Of a DNA stretch of 64,000 nt, positions 36,472 to 47,607 are shown one piece after another. This DNA is from Blasia pusilla. Its lineage: Eukaryota; Marchantiophyta; Marchantiopsida; Blasiales. A program made the position numbers and the translations under genes. The notes beneath the pieces were generated by a model. That model did no database searches. It worked only from the letters and a program-made list of their open reading frames with translations, and was not told where the DNA came from. The first letter of the stretch is position 1. Each line of letters starts with the position of its first letter. The stretch covers positions 37,510,001 through 37,574,000 of the forward strand of contig CM114273.1 in assembly GCA_050084515.1 (NCBI GenBank), read 5' to 3'.

Positions 36472-39400
36472 ATGGCGTCGGGCAAGAAAGCGGGTACGCA
36501 GCTTGTTGAGCTGTTCGAAAAGGCAATCAAAGCAGCAGACAAGGTTGAAGAGAATGATGCAGACGAAGCAGAGGTGGCACGATGCGTGGGTGCACTTAAA
36601 GCGATGCGCACCGTTCCTGTGACAACTGCTCTGCTAATGGACACTCAGGTATGTAACGTCGATGCGCACTATATTTTATTGGGAATATGAATCCAGTGAA
36701 GTCAGCTCGCACAGATGAGTAACGACAAGCAAATTTCGTTTGGCGAGCACAGCGAGGACAAAGCCGAGTCTTTCAGATCTGTTTCCAGCCCAAATAATAA
36801 AGAAACGAGAGAAATTGGCAACAAGCAAAGTGACCTGGTATTGCATTCGTAGACCATTCATATTCACAAAAGTCTAAGCCGTCCGTAGGCAGTGAAAATT
36901 CTTATGGTTACGAAACATTGGAGGGATGAGTGGATTTGACAGTTGATAAGAAGGAAAAAGATAGTGTAAGTTCAGATTGATTGATACACTGGCTTATAGT
37001 TGCTTTAAATGGTAAGCCGACGTTGGTGCGCTCTATTGGTATTATAATAGCCAAGGAGAAGGCATTAACTGACGACCCCTATTATTCGCAAGATTGTCCC
37101 TTGCGTCTTAAGAGCAAGTGGTCCACCGTCTCTTACTCTCGTAAGTGTGTCGGAAAAGAAAAGTTCCCATGGCCAAAGAATTTTTTTGGAATAATCATCA
37201 CTCAAATATTTCAAGTAAATTAAGGAACGCAGGAAAGGAAAGCACACACCTACCGTACGACTGCAAGTTCTCTTCTTGCGATCCTAGGCAACAGCCTGAT
37301 TAGTGGAGCTTTTACAGCGTGACATTGGGAAGGGAAATGAGGTCATCATGAGAGTTTCTGAGAGGTGTCGCAAGGACAAAAAAGGAGGAGGAGGAGCAAG
37401 AAGCTGTCGGGACTTGAGGATAGTTCTCATTGGGAATTCAACCAACGTAGATATATTGAGAATCAAGAAGTTGCTAGTTTAAGATACCCCAGATGTGGAG
37501 CGGAAAATACATATAGGTTGTGTTGGCAACATGCGATCAAACTGTTACAGGTTCGACTCTCTTTGTCTTTAACTTGTTGTTGGCAGATCAGCATTGACGA
37601 GCACTTGAACCTGCAGACACCATGAAATCATGGTCTCTGTTGGGTAGTGATCTATCTGGTTTCTCATATTTTCCAAATATCCTTCCAAATATGGCAAACT
37701 GGGGAACTTTCATAGTTTGTTACCATATAGAATCCTCAATGATTCCCTAAGTCTGGTCCTAAACCCCACCATGCATATCTTGCTACAGTTTCTGTCAGAA
37801 TCTGAAGGTGTCTGTGAGACACTTCAGTTCAGTCCTCAATGTCATCTGTTCTTCTTATCAAGTTCATAGCTTATTTTAGAAACCCTATTGAGGCAGAATT
37901 TATTTCTATGTTGATGTAGCACTGGATTGGTCGACTTGTACAGTGAGTGGATGAGTTGACTAATAAAGGACATCAGATTTCCAATCATGCCACCAGTTTG
38001 GAAATTTAGTTTGCTAACCCAAGGTACTCGTCCTGAATAGGACTAATAGCACTAATAAAGTACACTTATCTAGATGATCTGGAGTCAGTTATTCTGAACT
38101 CCCACCAGCACATGCCTGTTCTCAACATGAGAAGTTATGAAGGTAAAGAACTGTGAGTAGTGGAGTCAGCTGTTCATGACAATTACTTTCCATAGTCATT
38201 TCTTCCAAAGACACGAAGTTGAACTTTATTTTAATGGTAGAAAAGTGGCATGACGTTGAAGCTCAAGGTTGCCTGACATTAGAATCAATGGTCTTAGATT
38301 TTGATCCCAAGTGGTTGGGAAGGGAAAAGAAATCTCATATTGTCCCAGTGACCAAGATTACTGTTCTAGGAGGGCTCCAACAAGGAAAAGAAGGTGTGCT
38401 CCAATTCACATTTACTGCTTTCATGAGAGAACCCTGTGAATTATCAAAAAATCACTTGGATAGTGATTACTTAGGTATTTCCTTCAACATGATACCCTAC
38501 AAGACGCAAAATTTTGTGTAAGTCTGGGGTATCCTGAAGTTCAAAAACTTTAAAGGGATCTGGTAATAACCTGGGATTTCTCAAAGGGAGTTCAAGATTC
38601 TATAAGTTAATAGAATATGTGCTGGAAGTGTCGTCATGGAGGCGAATCTTTCTCAGACATAAAGATTAATATCCTACCATACAGCACTAATGTCTTTGGT
38701 AACTATGCTGACTCTCGGGGTTCATTCTTGAGATGATGTCGGAGGGTAGTGATTGGGATTTGGGACAAAGTGACGTCCTGTGTCCAGTGGATCCACAATT
38801 AGAATGTTCTAGTCAAAAGCTAAATATACAAATAAAGCAGGCGTGTGTAAGAGTTGTGTAGAGTTGGTTGAGTCAGGCAAGCACATTGCAATGGTTTCCA
38901 TAGATTTGGTTCTAGTCTTGAGAGATTGGAACTAGTTAATTGAATGGAGGTAATTATGGGTGCCAGTCTAATCAGTAGCATTTACATCCTAGGGGAATGA
39001 AGCACACAATTAAAAAACATGGTCAGAATTGTTTATAAGGCCAGTTTCCTGCCAAGCGTATATTCGAATGCGTTGGTCTGATGGCCAAGTCCTGTGATAT
39101 GCCCATTCTGCTTTCTAGTTACATGATTCATGCACTTTTTTGTACCAGTGAGCTTAGAAAGTGATGCATCTGAGGAAAATTCTGCATTTGTGTCATCCCT
39201 ATTTCTTTTGGCTGGTGTCTTCCTTATCCACCTTCTAGTTATGCATCCAGGGGCTGACGTTCTGAACATGTTATTACAGATCCTCCCATGCCCATATGAA
39301 AATATGAGATTGTCTGTGGAGGATATTGAAATTGTTCTTAATACAATATGGAGCCTCCATCTGACTTTTTCATTTTTATCTCCAGGTTGGCAAACGATTG

Positions 39401-40252
39401 AGGAAGGTCACAAAACACAAAAGTCTGAGCATTAGCTCCATGGCCCAAGAGATCATTGATGCCTGGAAGAAGGTTGTTGCTGCAGAAGCAGCAGCCAAGA
39501 ATGGGATTACAGTTTCATCTGACAAATCGTCGAAGTCTCCTACTGCAAGCAAAGATCCTCTAAAATCTCCTCCGACAGGTAGTAGAGAAGCTCTCAAGTC
39601 TCCTACTACAGCTTCCAGAGCTGAGAAAGTGACATCTGTGAAGAGTATGGTGAAGGTGGAGGTGAAAAGTACAGTGTCAACTATCAAGAATGGTAACCCT
39701 CCAAATGGTGCCCCCCTTAAATTGCCAAAATGCGGTGATCCATCAAGAGATAGGATTCGGGAGCTCTTAGGAGAGGCCTTTTCAAAGGTTCTCACAGAGG
39801 CTGAAGAGGAGCTTTTGGAGGAGGCAAAGCAAAAAGATATAGCTGAGGTGGCGGTTACCCTAGAAAATGCTATGTTCAAGAAGTTAGGTACTTCCAAGGA
39901 TGCAAACAAGCTCAAATATCGATCTATAATGTTCAATATCAAAGACGGCAACAATCCAGATTTGCGTAGGAGGGTCCTTCTGGGCGAGATTGAACCTGAG
40001 GAGTTGATGACCATGAGCATCGAGGACATGGCTAGCGATCGAAGGAAGGCTGAGAACCAAAAGATTAAGGACAAAGCTCTGTTTGAATGTGAGCGAGGAT
40101 TGAAGGCAGCACATTCAACAGATCAGTTCAAGTGTGCAAAATGCAAGAAGAGGCAATGTACCTATTTTCAGATGCAGACTCGCAGTGCAGACGAGCCCAT
40201 GACAACATTTGTGACATGCGTGAACTGCAACAACCATTGGAAGTTTTGCTAG
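36472..40252 (+). CDS. TFIIS: Transcription elongation factor TFIIS, two exons (36472-36648, 39386-40252)
   Basis: TFIIS rescues backtracked RNA polymerase II in the nucleus by stimulating cleavage of the nascent RNA. The spliced protein has 347 residues, a normal length. Exon 1 (59 residues, ATG 36472) encodes the start of the N-terminal LW domain (CVGALKAMRTVPVTTALLMD). It ends at CAG|GTATGT. Exon 2 starts after TTTTTATCTCCAG and continues in phase 0 with VGKRLRKVTKHKSLSI. A Ser/Lys/Pro linker follows (about 98-170), with three Lys-Ser-Pro motifs. The central polymerase-binding domain begins near KCGDPSRDRIRELL (174-). The C-terminal zinc ribbon has C309, C312, C337 and C340 and the catalytic acidic pair in RSADEP (D328, E329). 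All key residues are present, so the gene looks functional. Confidence 0.97.
36649..39385 (+). other. Phase-0 intron of TFIIS, 2.7 kb
   Basis: A GTATGT donor and a pyrimidine-rich TCTCCAG acceptor are visible. The intron splits the LW domain between Gln59 and Val60. A 100-codon frame inside (38219-38521) matches nothing I recognise and is taken as chance. Confidence 0.9.
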
Positions 40253-41441
40253 GTCTGTATTGACTGGACTAATGGACCTCTTACCTTGACATATTCACTT
40301 CCAAGGTGTATTCACTTCCATGGCACCAAACATTCATAGGCCGGTTGATGAAAGTAGGAACATTGTTTCATCCTGTATGAGCCCAGACACATTCATCAGT
40401 AGCTAGAGTAATTCGCTGTGTTGTGTAGAGAAGCTAGAAGAAACGAGGTTTCCTGCTATGAAGATGTGGGCCTTGCCATTTGCCACAAATGAGAAAGCAT
40501 TGATCTTTGGTATGCTTGAGGACTTCAGCATCTCTTTTCTGGAGCTGAGGTACTAGTTCTCTTTTACCACTGTTCTCATACCTTAATAGGTAGTGGTTCT
40601 GGTTGTTTCAAGGTTGCAACAGAAAATAGTAGAACCTGGGGTGTAATTGAAAATTGTGTACCTGAAATACGAAAGTGTAGATCACGGATGCCTTTCCCCA
40701 GTTTAAAGTATGATTGTACATTTGCTGTTACCATGATATATGTGTGCTCATGAATGTGGTGGTCTTTAGTGTTTATAAGATTTCGTGTCAAAGGAAGGAG
40801 CTTCTTCATCCATGAACACGATGTGGCGTTCACAATTCGCTAGAACCTACTTATGGCCTCATTTCTGCTTGCCAGGGTTGTGGCTGAGGCAGGTTTTAAC
40901 CAACAAAAATTTGTCCCAACTGTGGACTGGAACCCCATGCGGGTCCAAGCAATATTCTTTCCTTGACACAGATCTGTCAGTCCGCAGTACCGGGCCTACT
41001 ACTTCTCCCCGAGTCGTGCAGCGGCGAAGGTTAAGGTGTACGCCATATTACGATTTACCCTGTTTCCTTTCAATTTGATTGGTCAGCGGCAAACATGTGG
41101 ACATTCTACATTCCTTTTCTTCTGAGGGATAAAATGATAGATCAATCGCTAGGAGGAGTTCTCTCTTCTAGGTCAGATTTTTGGTAGGTTCAAATTTCAT
41201 TTATGGTTCGGACTGTAAAAATTCGTTCAATTTTTGTGCATTGTCGCTGTAGATGCTATATACAAGGTCTACAAAGTAAATAGTTCCTTACGTGCACAGA
41301 GCTTCCTCTTCAGATTTATCAGTGTAAAGAACCTTGATTGGCTATCAGCCCTCCTTACTGAAGTGACTTGAAGGCGGTAGGCAACAAGTGTTACCCTCGT
41401 ACTTTATTCCATTAACCTGAACACAATTTTCACTTTTGCAG

Positions 41442-41654
41442 AGTCGAGTCTTTCCTAGAAAGCCTCGGAAAGGTTTGTTGGAGGTTTCTCATCGTGTACA
41501 TACGATACCTTTTGCTTTGGCAAGTCTGCCAGATGTCCTATGCGAAGAGGAAACATTGCACAAAACTCCCGGATCATTTCGATCGAGGACCTCTTGGGCA
41601 TTATCACCATCGATCGTGTCGAACTACACGGAGCTCAACTTCTGTTTCCAATGA
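41442..41654 (+). CDS. Possible terminal exon of an unrecognised gene
   Basis: A strong-looking acceptor (TTTTCACTTTTGCAG ending at 41441) precedes a frame of 70 codons ending at TGA, with protein-like text SRVFPRKPRKGLLEVSHRV. A second frame through the same stretch is also open, to 41694, so the correct phase is undecided. A candidate upstream exon end is AG|GTTAAG near 41032. No family is recognised. Confidence 0.25.
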   Translation, partial: SRVFPRKPRKGLLEVSHRVHTIPFALASLPDVLCEEETLHKTPGSFRSRTSWALSPSIVSNYTELNFCFQ

Positions 41655-42342
41655 GGGACCACAAATGACCCGAGATCTTAGCAGCGTGGCATAAATAGAA
41701 CACCAAAACAGGGATTCAGAAGACGGGAGGAAGATAGGTGCTTTGGTGATGGTCTCTCAACGACCCTCGCTTTCGAAAGGTGTTGTAGTGGGGGATGGTC
41801 AGCCTCATCCTACCCGAATATCTACCGCCGGTTCCCATATGATCACAATACTACGGCATCCCTGGCTATTTCTCCAGCAGAACTGTTGCGTCACCTTCAA
41901 CGCGTTTACAGCTGATTTTCGGCTGATACTCTAAGTAAAAGTGCGATTCAAAACCATGAATGTCGGGGCTGGCCGGCTGCTCCCGCCTCTATTTAGTAAA
42001 TCTCACCTTAGCAGGCCGAGGGAAGGAAAAAATCCGTGTAGTCATGAAGAGCCGTCTTCCTAGGACCCTACCCAGACATGAATTGATAAGGCGGCTGACG
42101 TGGTGCCAAGCAGCTCAGGCAAAGTGCGCACTGATGGATAATACTAAAACTCTTTGGAACGGTATCCGCACTAACGATGGATGCCGTATCCTTTCTTGTA
42201 CACAGGATTGGAACTCTTCATTGATGTCATCGTCTAATATTTAAAGATCCCTCTCCTGACGGAATGTTCAAAGTGATTATCCCGAACCCGAATGAGTCTT
42301 CTCGATGTGTTTGGTAGTAGGAATCCGGAACAGATGAGATAC

Positions 42343-42678
42343 TCATTCTGCCTCCGTTTGAACACTCTCCTGCGCCGAGGCCATCTTTTCGGCCTCGGCG
42401 CGTAAAATCTTTTCGCGGAGATCTCTTGCTTTACTCGCGATGAACGCGATCGAAGCTAGATTCCCAAATCTCTGATAATTAGTGTCTACGAATTTCGGTT
42501 CGCAACATGCAGAGAAGTCTGGCACACTGCGATCAGGAGAAAGTCGCTGCAAGCTGACAAGTGCAGGATTTTTAGCTACAGTGGTTGTGTACGCGCGGAA
42601 CGTCGGGGGCTGTACGTCCAGGTGCAGCAGAGATCTCGGCAGTGCCATGTTCATGGATGGAGCACGATATTCTTCCAC
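42343..42678 (-). CDS. Hypothetical protein with transit-peptide-like start
   Basis: The minus-strand frame has ATG codons at 42678 and 42648. From the second, the protein begins MALPRSLLHLDVQPPTFRAY after two residues. This stretch is rich in Ser, Thr and Arg and poor in acids, as organelle transit peptides are. It then becomes charged and helical (ASKARDLREKILRAEAEKMA) before the stop. About 100 residues, no family recognised. It could be a small plastid or mitochondrial protein, the first exon of a larger one, or chance. Confidence 0.3.
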   Translation of the reverse strand: MEEYRAPSMNMALPRSLLHLDVQPPTFRAYTTTVAKNPALVSLQRLSPDRSVPDFSACCEPKFVDTNYQRFGNLASIAFIASKARDLREKILRAEAEKMASAQESVQTEAE

Positions 42679-44213
42679 GTTTCTAATCCAATCTCATCTC
42701 CAGGAACAGTGAAGGGAGCGCTGCGCACTTGGACAGATGATGTATGTCGTGCACTTGCCTTTTTGTGAGGTTCGGGCGGCGCCTTCATTCACGTGCGTTT
42801 GTGAGAGAGTAACATCTGAAACCTTTACCCTCATACTAGAGAAGAGTGCAACACTACTTATAGCTACGCTTTGCAGGTAGGGTAGCATTTTCCAATTCGC
42901 CTTGACAACTTTGCCCCGTGATGTCACTCGACCATTTCAAGTTCATTGCATCGCGTTTGTTTCCTTCGCTTCAGCTGCCCACATAATCTATCACGTGAAA
43001 GGGGCACACTGGGCCACTTACAAGGAAAGTACGTGAAGAGGAAAAGTATGTCGCATTGGGATACTGTTTTCCTGTCAGTGCATTGAGGGCTTGTTTCCAG
43101 GGGTTTTTCTCCTCTCGGTAAACCCATCATTGATTGCCAGAAAGTGGGGAAGAATTCCACAGTAGAAACAGCAAACCGAAATTCGAAACGCGTTAGTAGG
43201 GAAGGGCCTGTAGCTCAAGCTGGCAAGTAGGGTCACTTCCCATCCGGGCACGAGCATCCCCTCGCACCAGTCATTTCGTTTCGCCATGGCAAGCCGTACT
43301 GTAGACGCCGGTATCTCCTTTCAAGTCACGAGTCAGAAACCTGTTCTCATCCTCCGACTTCGTGTGGCAAGACGCTCGTTACACCCATCATTTCCGAACG
43401 AGGCAACTACAACTTGCTTTAATTTTATGTCGATTTCGTGAATCGCACAGCTGACGCTCATCGGGAATTTCATGAGGTCTATCTTTGTCGGCTCATTCAT
43501 TCCTTCTCCATTCTACTGTTTACATATTCTCCACTTTTCTTTAGGGAAAAGGGGAAAAAAAAAGACAGACGGAAGTAGCTCCGCCGTGGAAAACAAAGAC
43601 ATGATAGAGGCAAATGAGCAAGGAGGGGGGGCGGACAACCTCCGACTAATAGACCCACTGGACTATACGAGAATCCATGTTAGTACGTGAGCCTGCCATA
43701 ACTGCGCTTCGTCTACAGTGTAGCTCGTTTATCCACCACCATCATATCATCCAGACGTGCAGAGGTCAGAAATTATACGATCCATTACCTGCTGTTCAGG
43801 ACCTCGGGTCCGAGCCCTCAGGACGTCCGAAAGCATCCGATGATTGAAACTTTAAGGGCTACGATGTGTGCACGATTAAGACACCGCTTCTCGAGGCCCT
43901 CCTTTTGCAGGCTTTTCGAATCCGCACCTAGCGATTTGGATGGATCCAACAACAGACGGAAAGTTGGAAAGGAACGAATTTCTCATCGAAAGTATGGGAA
44001 CAACTCTAGGCCTTGTTTTTTCCATACTTGGCATTTTGGAGTAAATTAACATACTGCCTGTCGTACTGTTCCCACCCACTTCAGCTCTTTCTCTCTCTAT
44101 GTACATGGACGAGAGAGAGAGATGAGTGGATCGTTCGTTTCTTTTTCTCGCTCATATCACGAGTTCCTTCTTTTGAGGAAGCAGATGGGAAAGATGCACT
44201 TCGAAAAAAACGA

Positions 44214-44270
44214 GTGATGGAAAACCCATCGGAAGTACAAAAGAGGGGGACTCAAAGAGTCAAAACCTGA
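44214..44270. repeat. Dispersed LINE-tail-like repeat, copy 2
   Basis: GATGGAAAACCCATCGGAAG followed by TACAAAAGAGGGGGA resembles 13111-13160. Just upstream, at 44090-44125, a CT run and a GA run face each other across ATGTACATGGAC. Confidence 0.5.
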
Positions 44271-45894
44271 AGGCCACAACAAGACCAGCAGATGAGATGC
44301 CTATTCGTTTACAAGAATATATACGACGGTACGACTTTTTCGTAGACATACGGTTGTCTCAGATCCTAAGCCCTCTAGAGCGATCGCACGTTCAGCATCG
44401 TGAGAGGGAGGTAGAACCCTATTCTTGTGCTCCGTCCTTAACTGTTGTTCGTTTCCATTTTCGCCGTGGGAAGTGATTAGTTAGTATCTCCGTCCGAATA
44501 GTCCTCTTCTTGAAGCTGATTCCAGCTCTCACATCCTCCTGTTGCGCTTCATGAACATTTCAAGTAAAGCACCGGTAGGTAGCTACGGAGAATCCTCCGT
44601 CTCGTCTGTACGAATTTTAACGCTGAAAAAGTTGGATAACTCCGCAGTTTCCGCCCAAGTACGGTTTCCAACTTGTTCAAACAGAATCCAGACCGGCCGT
44701 AGCTCGGCCATCAAATCGAACTGTGCACATTCAATTCACCCCTCGCACTCGGTTCAGGCTGTTCAGGAACGCACATGGAGCCCTAGGCCTTCCTCCATAT
44801 ACGTTAGGTGGAAAGCAGCAATTGGACGGGGGGACCAGCTCTATTTTCCGCACATGGATTGATTCCGTACTGTTTTGGTCAGATGCAACTGACTACTTCA
44901 CTCATATCATGTATCTTTTAGGAAGACTCGGTTCTACGCATGTGGTCGGACACCTTCCCACCGCCATTTCCTACGCTCATCGCGTGTAGAATCGGTTACT
45001 TCTCATGGTAGACTGCTCTGTCAATAGTGATTTCGTCGTTCGCTGCCCTTCCTGTGGTCAGCAGGAGGCATCGGATTCCTCGTCAACTCTGCGCTCGTTG
45101 CAAGTTTCCAGATCAATAAATATGCGTAGACTTAAGCGTCGTACTCTTATTATCTGCGGAAGTCTGTACCGCGCCACCCACGGTTAGTGACTTCAGTGGA
45201 AGTCTGCAATGGCTGTACTGATTTTTCGTCTGCAACAAACACATCAATCTCTCCCGGGGTTCGATAGATATATGTGCATCTCCACGACGTAGAACTGAGC
45301 GGTCTCCTCCGCGAAATGTGGGATGAAATCTCCCTGTGGAACGTTTTCTAGCGGTCACTTCCAGATTTTGACCTAGCGCCGCATCAGAAAGAAAGCTTAA
45401 AAGTAGTGCGTGTATACACAGTTTTCTTTTATTTTCTTCTTGGAAGATCTCCTGGGACTTCCAGCCCCCATTCATTTCGTCGTATGAAGCTCCGAGCATT
45501 TCGTAGGTGGAATGAGCCCTTGTCTCTACAATCTTCTGGCCCTTTGACCCGTTCATGGTACCTTGTTTTCTGTTCCTCATCAATTCTCTCTGCCAAGGCG
45601 TGGGGATTAGATACGAGTCTACAAAATGTGGTGCGTTGCTCTTGCTACGGTCCAGGGCCTTTGACCTATCATCATCCGACCGCTGTAGAGGTTGAGGTTG
45701 TGGATGGAAAATGGAGAGCTTCAAGTGCACGAACCTCTTCTTTTCTGATTTGTCTTCTCTACTCTACCTTCGAATCGTTACTACCTGTCCTTATCTTTGC
45801 CCGTCGACTTGCTCTTCCAGAGTCCAAACCCATTTTACCACTTCTTCGTCAATCTGGAAAGAAAAACACGTTCATGCCAGGAGGTTAGAGGCTA

Positions 45895-46158
45895 TGCTAA
45901 GCAAGATCCGCTCCATTATTTCCCTTTTCTCCTTGCTCCTGATCCAGATGCCGATGCAGCCTGCCCAGAGTCGCCGGCGCGCTGCTTTTCCGGATTTTTC
46001 CTATCATCACCGGATCCAACAAGGCATGCATTGGAGAGAGTTTACGGATGATAGGACGGGCGCACTCCCGCGATCATCTTTATCCACTTCACTTTCTTCA
46101 GTCTCATCTACACGGCTGACCATTCATGTTATTTTCGATGGCTACAAGTCTGTGTAGG
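45895..46158 (+). CDS. Possible small secreted protein
   Basis: From ATG 45895, 87 codons begin MLSKIRSIISLFSLLLIQMP, followed by MQPAQS and a basic RRR stretch. This is a good signal-peptide layout (short basic start, hydrophobic core, small residues before a possible cleavage site). The mature part of about 60 residues is basic and Ser-rich. No family is recognised and no Cys pattern is present. It is nested in a longer frame from 45711, so chance remains likely. Confidence 0.25.
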
Positions 46159-47100
46159 GAAGTCTTCGGGATCTAGTTTCCCTTGGCTCTCTTAGTCCCT
46201 TAAAGATCTTTGTTTATGGCCGAATCTTTGAAAACTGTTTCTAAAGCCCTCTTGGAGCGACAATTTTCACGTGTTGCCGCGACTTCGCGACCTGAATACG
46301 GCACGATGTCAGATCATTATGAGAGGAGAAAGATCGTTTCCATTTCCATTTCCATTTTCCCATTTTCCTCGACTTATCCGCTGCCCTGCCCTCCGAGACT
46401 TGTTTTTCTTGTCATTAGGGCTTAGGCTCCAGTTGTCTTCTACGTGCCGCAAGTCGTCTTGGTGCGACCTAATTCCATTAGGCCTTCCACGCTTACATAC
46501 CTTGAAATGGTCGCAGGTGCAGGACAATCATGAATCAACACTCTAATTTCAGATTGCAGGGGTGGCTGCCATTTCTCGGTATTCCCGCGGTCAGATTCTT
46601 CCCGTCGCATTTCATTCGTGGCTCTTCCATCTTCCGCCTGATATTTCTCTCTCCTCGGCGCCTCGTCCTCTCTCCCCGCTCCGCTCCGCCCGGCCCTGCC
46701 CTGCAACCTCAATCCGTCGGCAAGATAAATCCCCCTTGTCCCTCCTCGTCATTCGCCTACTCGACTCACCCATGCCCTCGATTTCATAGGCCAATCGACA
46801 ACACAAATGGCGAGGCAAAAGTCGAGCGATGATAATTCCTTCAAAAGTACGTTTTGGTCTCTTGCTCCGCGTAACTACGTCGGCGCATAGACGTAGAATA
46901 AAAATCCTCAAGAGACAAACAGAGAGAGCGTATCATAAACCACACGCCGGCACTCCCTCCCTCGCTGCCATAATATCCACAATCAATCGACAAGTTCTGG
47001 GATATCGCACAAGTTCCGGTGCATCTGGTCCGTCCGTCCGTCGCGGGCGTCTCGTGATAAGTCGCGCTTCGAAATCCGGTGGGCCCTGGACGACTACTCG

Positions 47101-47111
47101 CCTCTCTCTTT

Positions 47112-47145
<34 letters not shown>

Positions 47146-47147
47146 TC
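47101..47147 (+). repeat. CT/CA microsatellite
   Basis: A run of CT dinucleotides passes directly into a run of CA dinucleotides. It is simple-sequence DNA and creates an artefactual Ser/Leu-rich frame. Confidence 0.95.
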
Positions 47148-47607
47148 GCAGCGGCGATTGTTTATTCGTCTGTCCGAACTAAAGGCCCGCTGTTTGTGAC
47201 GAATATGTCTGGATGGATGGATGGGCGCCCATATTGTCTACCTCGAGGGACTCGACAACGAGTGGTCCTCAACGCCCATCTCTACGACGACGACGACGAC
47301 GACTGCGCGAGTCACGGGACCCGGGAGTCGGGACGCTCGACAGCCAAATCATCATAATCTGCTTTTCGTAGGCCTTTCCCCTCAATCGCACTTACAAGGT
47401 CAGCTACGACGCTGCCCGTCGGGGTAATTAAGTAATTAATTCTACCGGTTTCCATGCTTCGCTCGCTTCGCAACTACGAATCCCCGAATTGCAGTGCCAT
47501 ATGGCGATGGTGGGACGGGACCTTATAAGGGCCACGGGCGAAGGCGACGGTAATAGGCAAGGAAGATCTTACTAGGGCCACTCACTCCCGGAGTTGGGAG
47601 GCCCCCG

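Larger units (their letters stand above)
40253..47560. other. Base-balanced region without a supported gene
   Basis: After the TFIIS stop come its 3' UTR and about 7 kb of base-balanced DNA. Many frames of 60-205 codons are open on both strands and overlap, which is expected at this composition. Three slightly better candidates are listed separately. The longest frame, 45113-45730 minus, shows no domain. Confidence 0.4.

Noticed and set aside
37545-37562. GGTTCGACTCT resembling a tRNA B box
   Set aside because: No A box or cloverleaf can be built around it, and it lies inside the TFIIS intron.
38219-38521. Possible alternative exon in the TFIIS intron
   Set aside because: The frame has no recognised similarity and no convincing acceptor and donor pair, and TFIIS reads through without it.
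39376-40074. 232-codon minus-strand open frame
   Set aside because: It is the antisense shadow of TFIIS exon 2.
45113-45730. 205-codon minus-strand open frame
   Set aside because: No domain, overlapping frames on the other strand are equally open, and there is no splice or start context.
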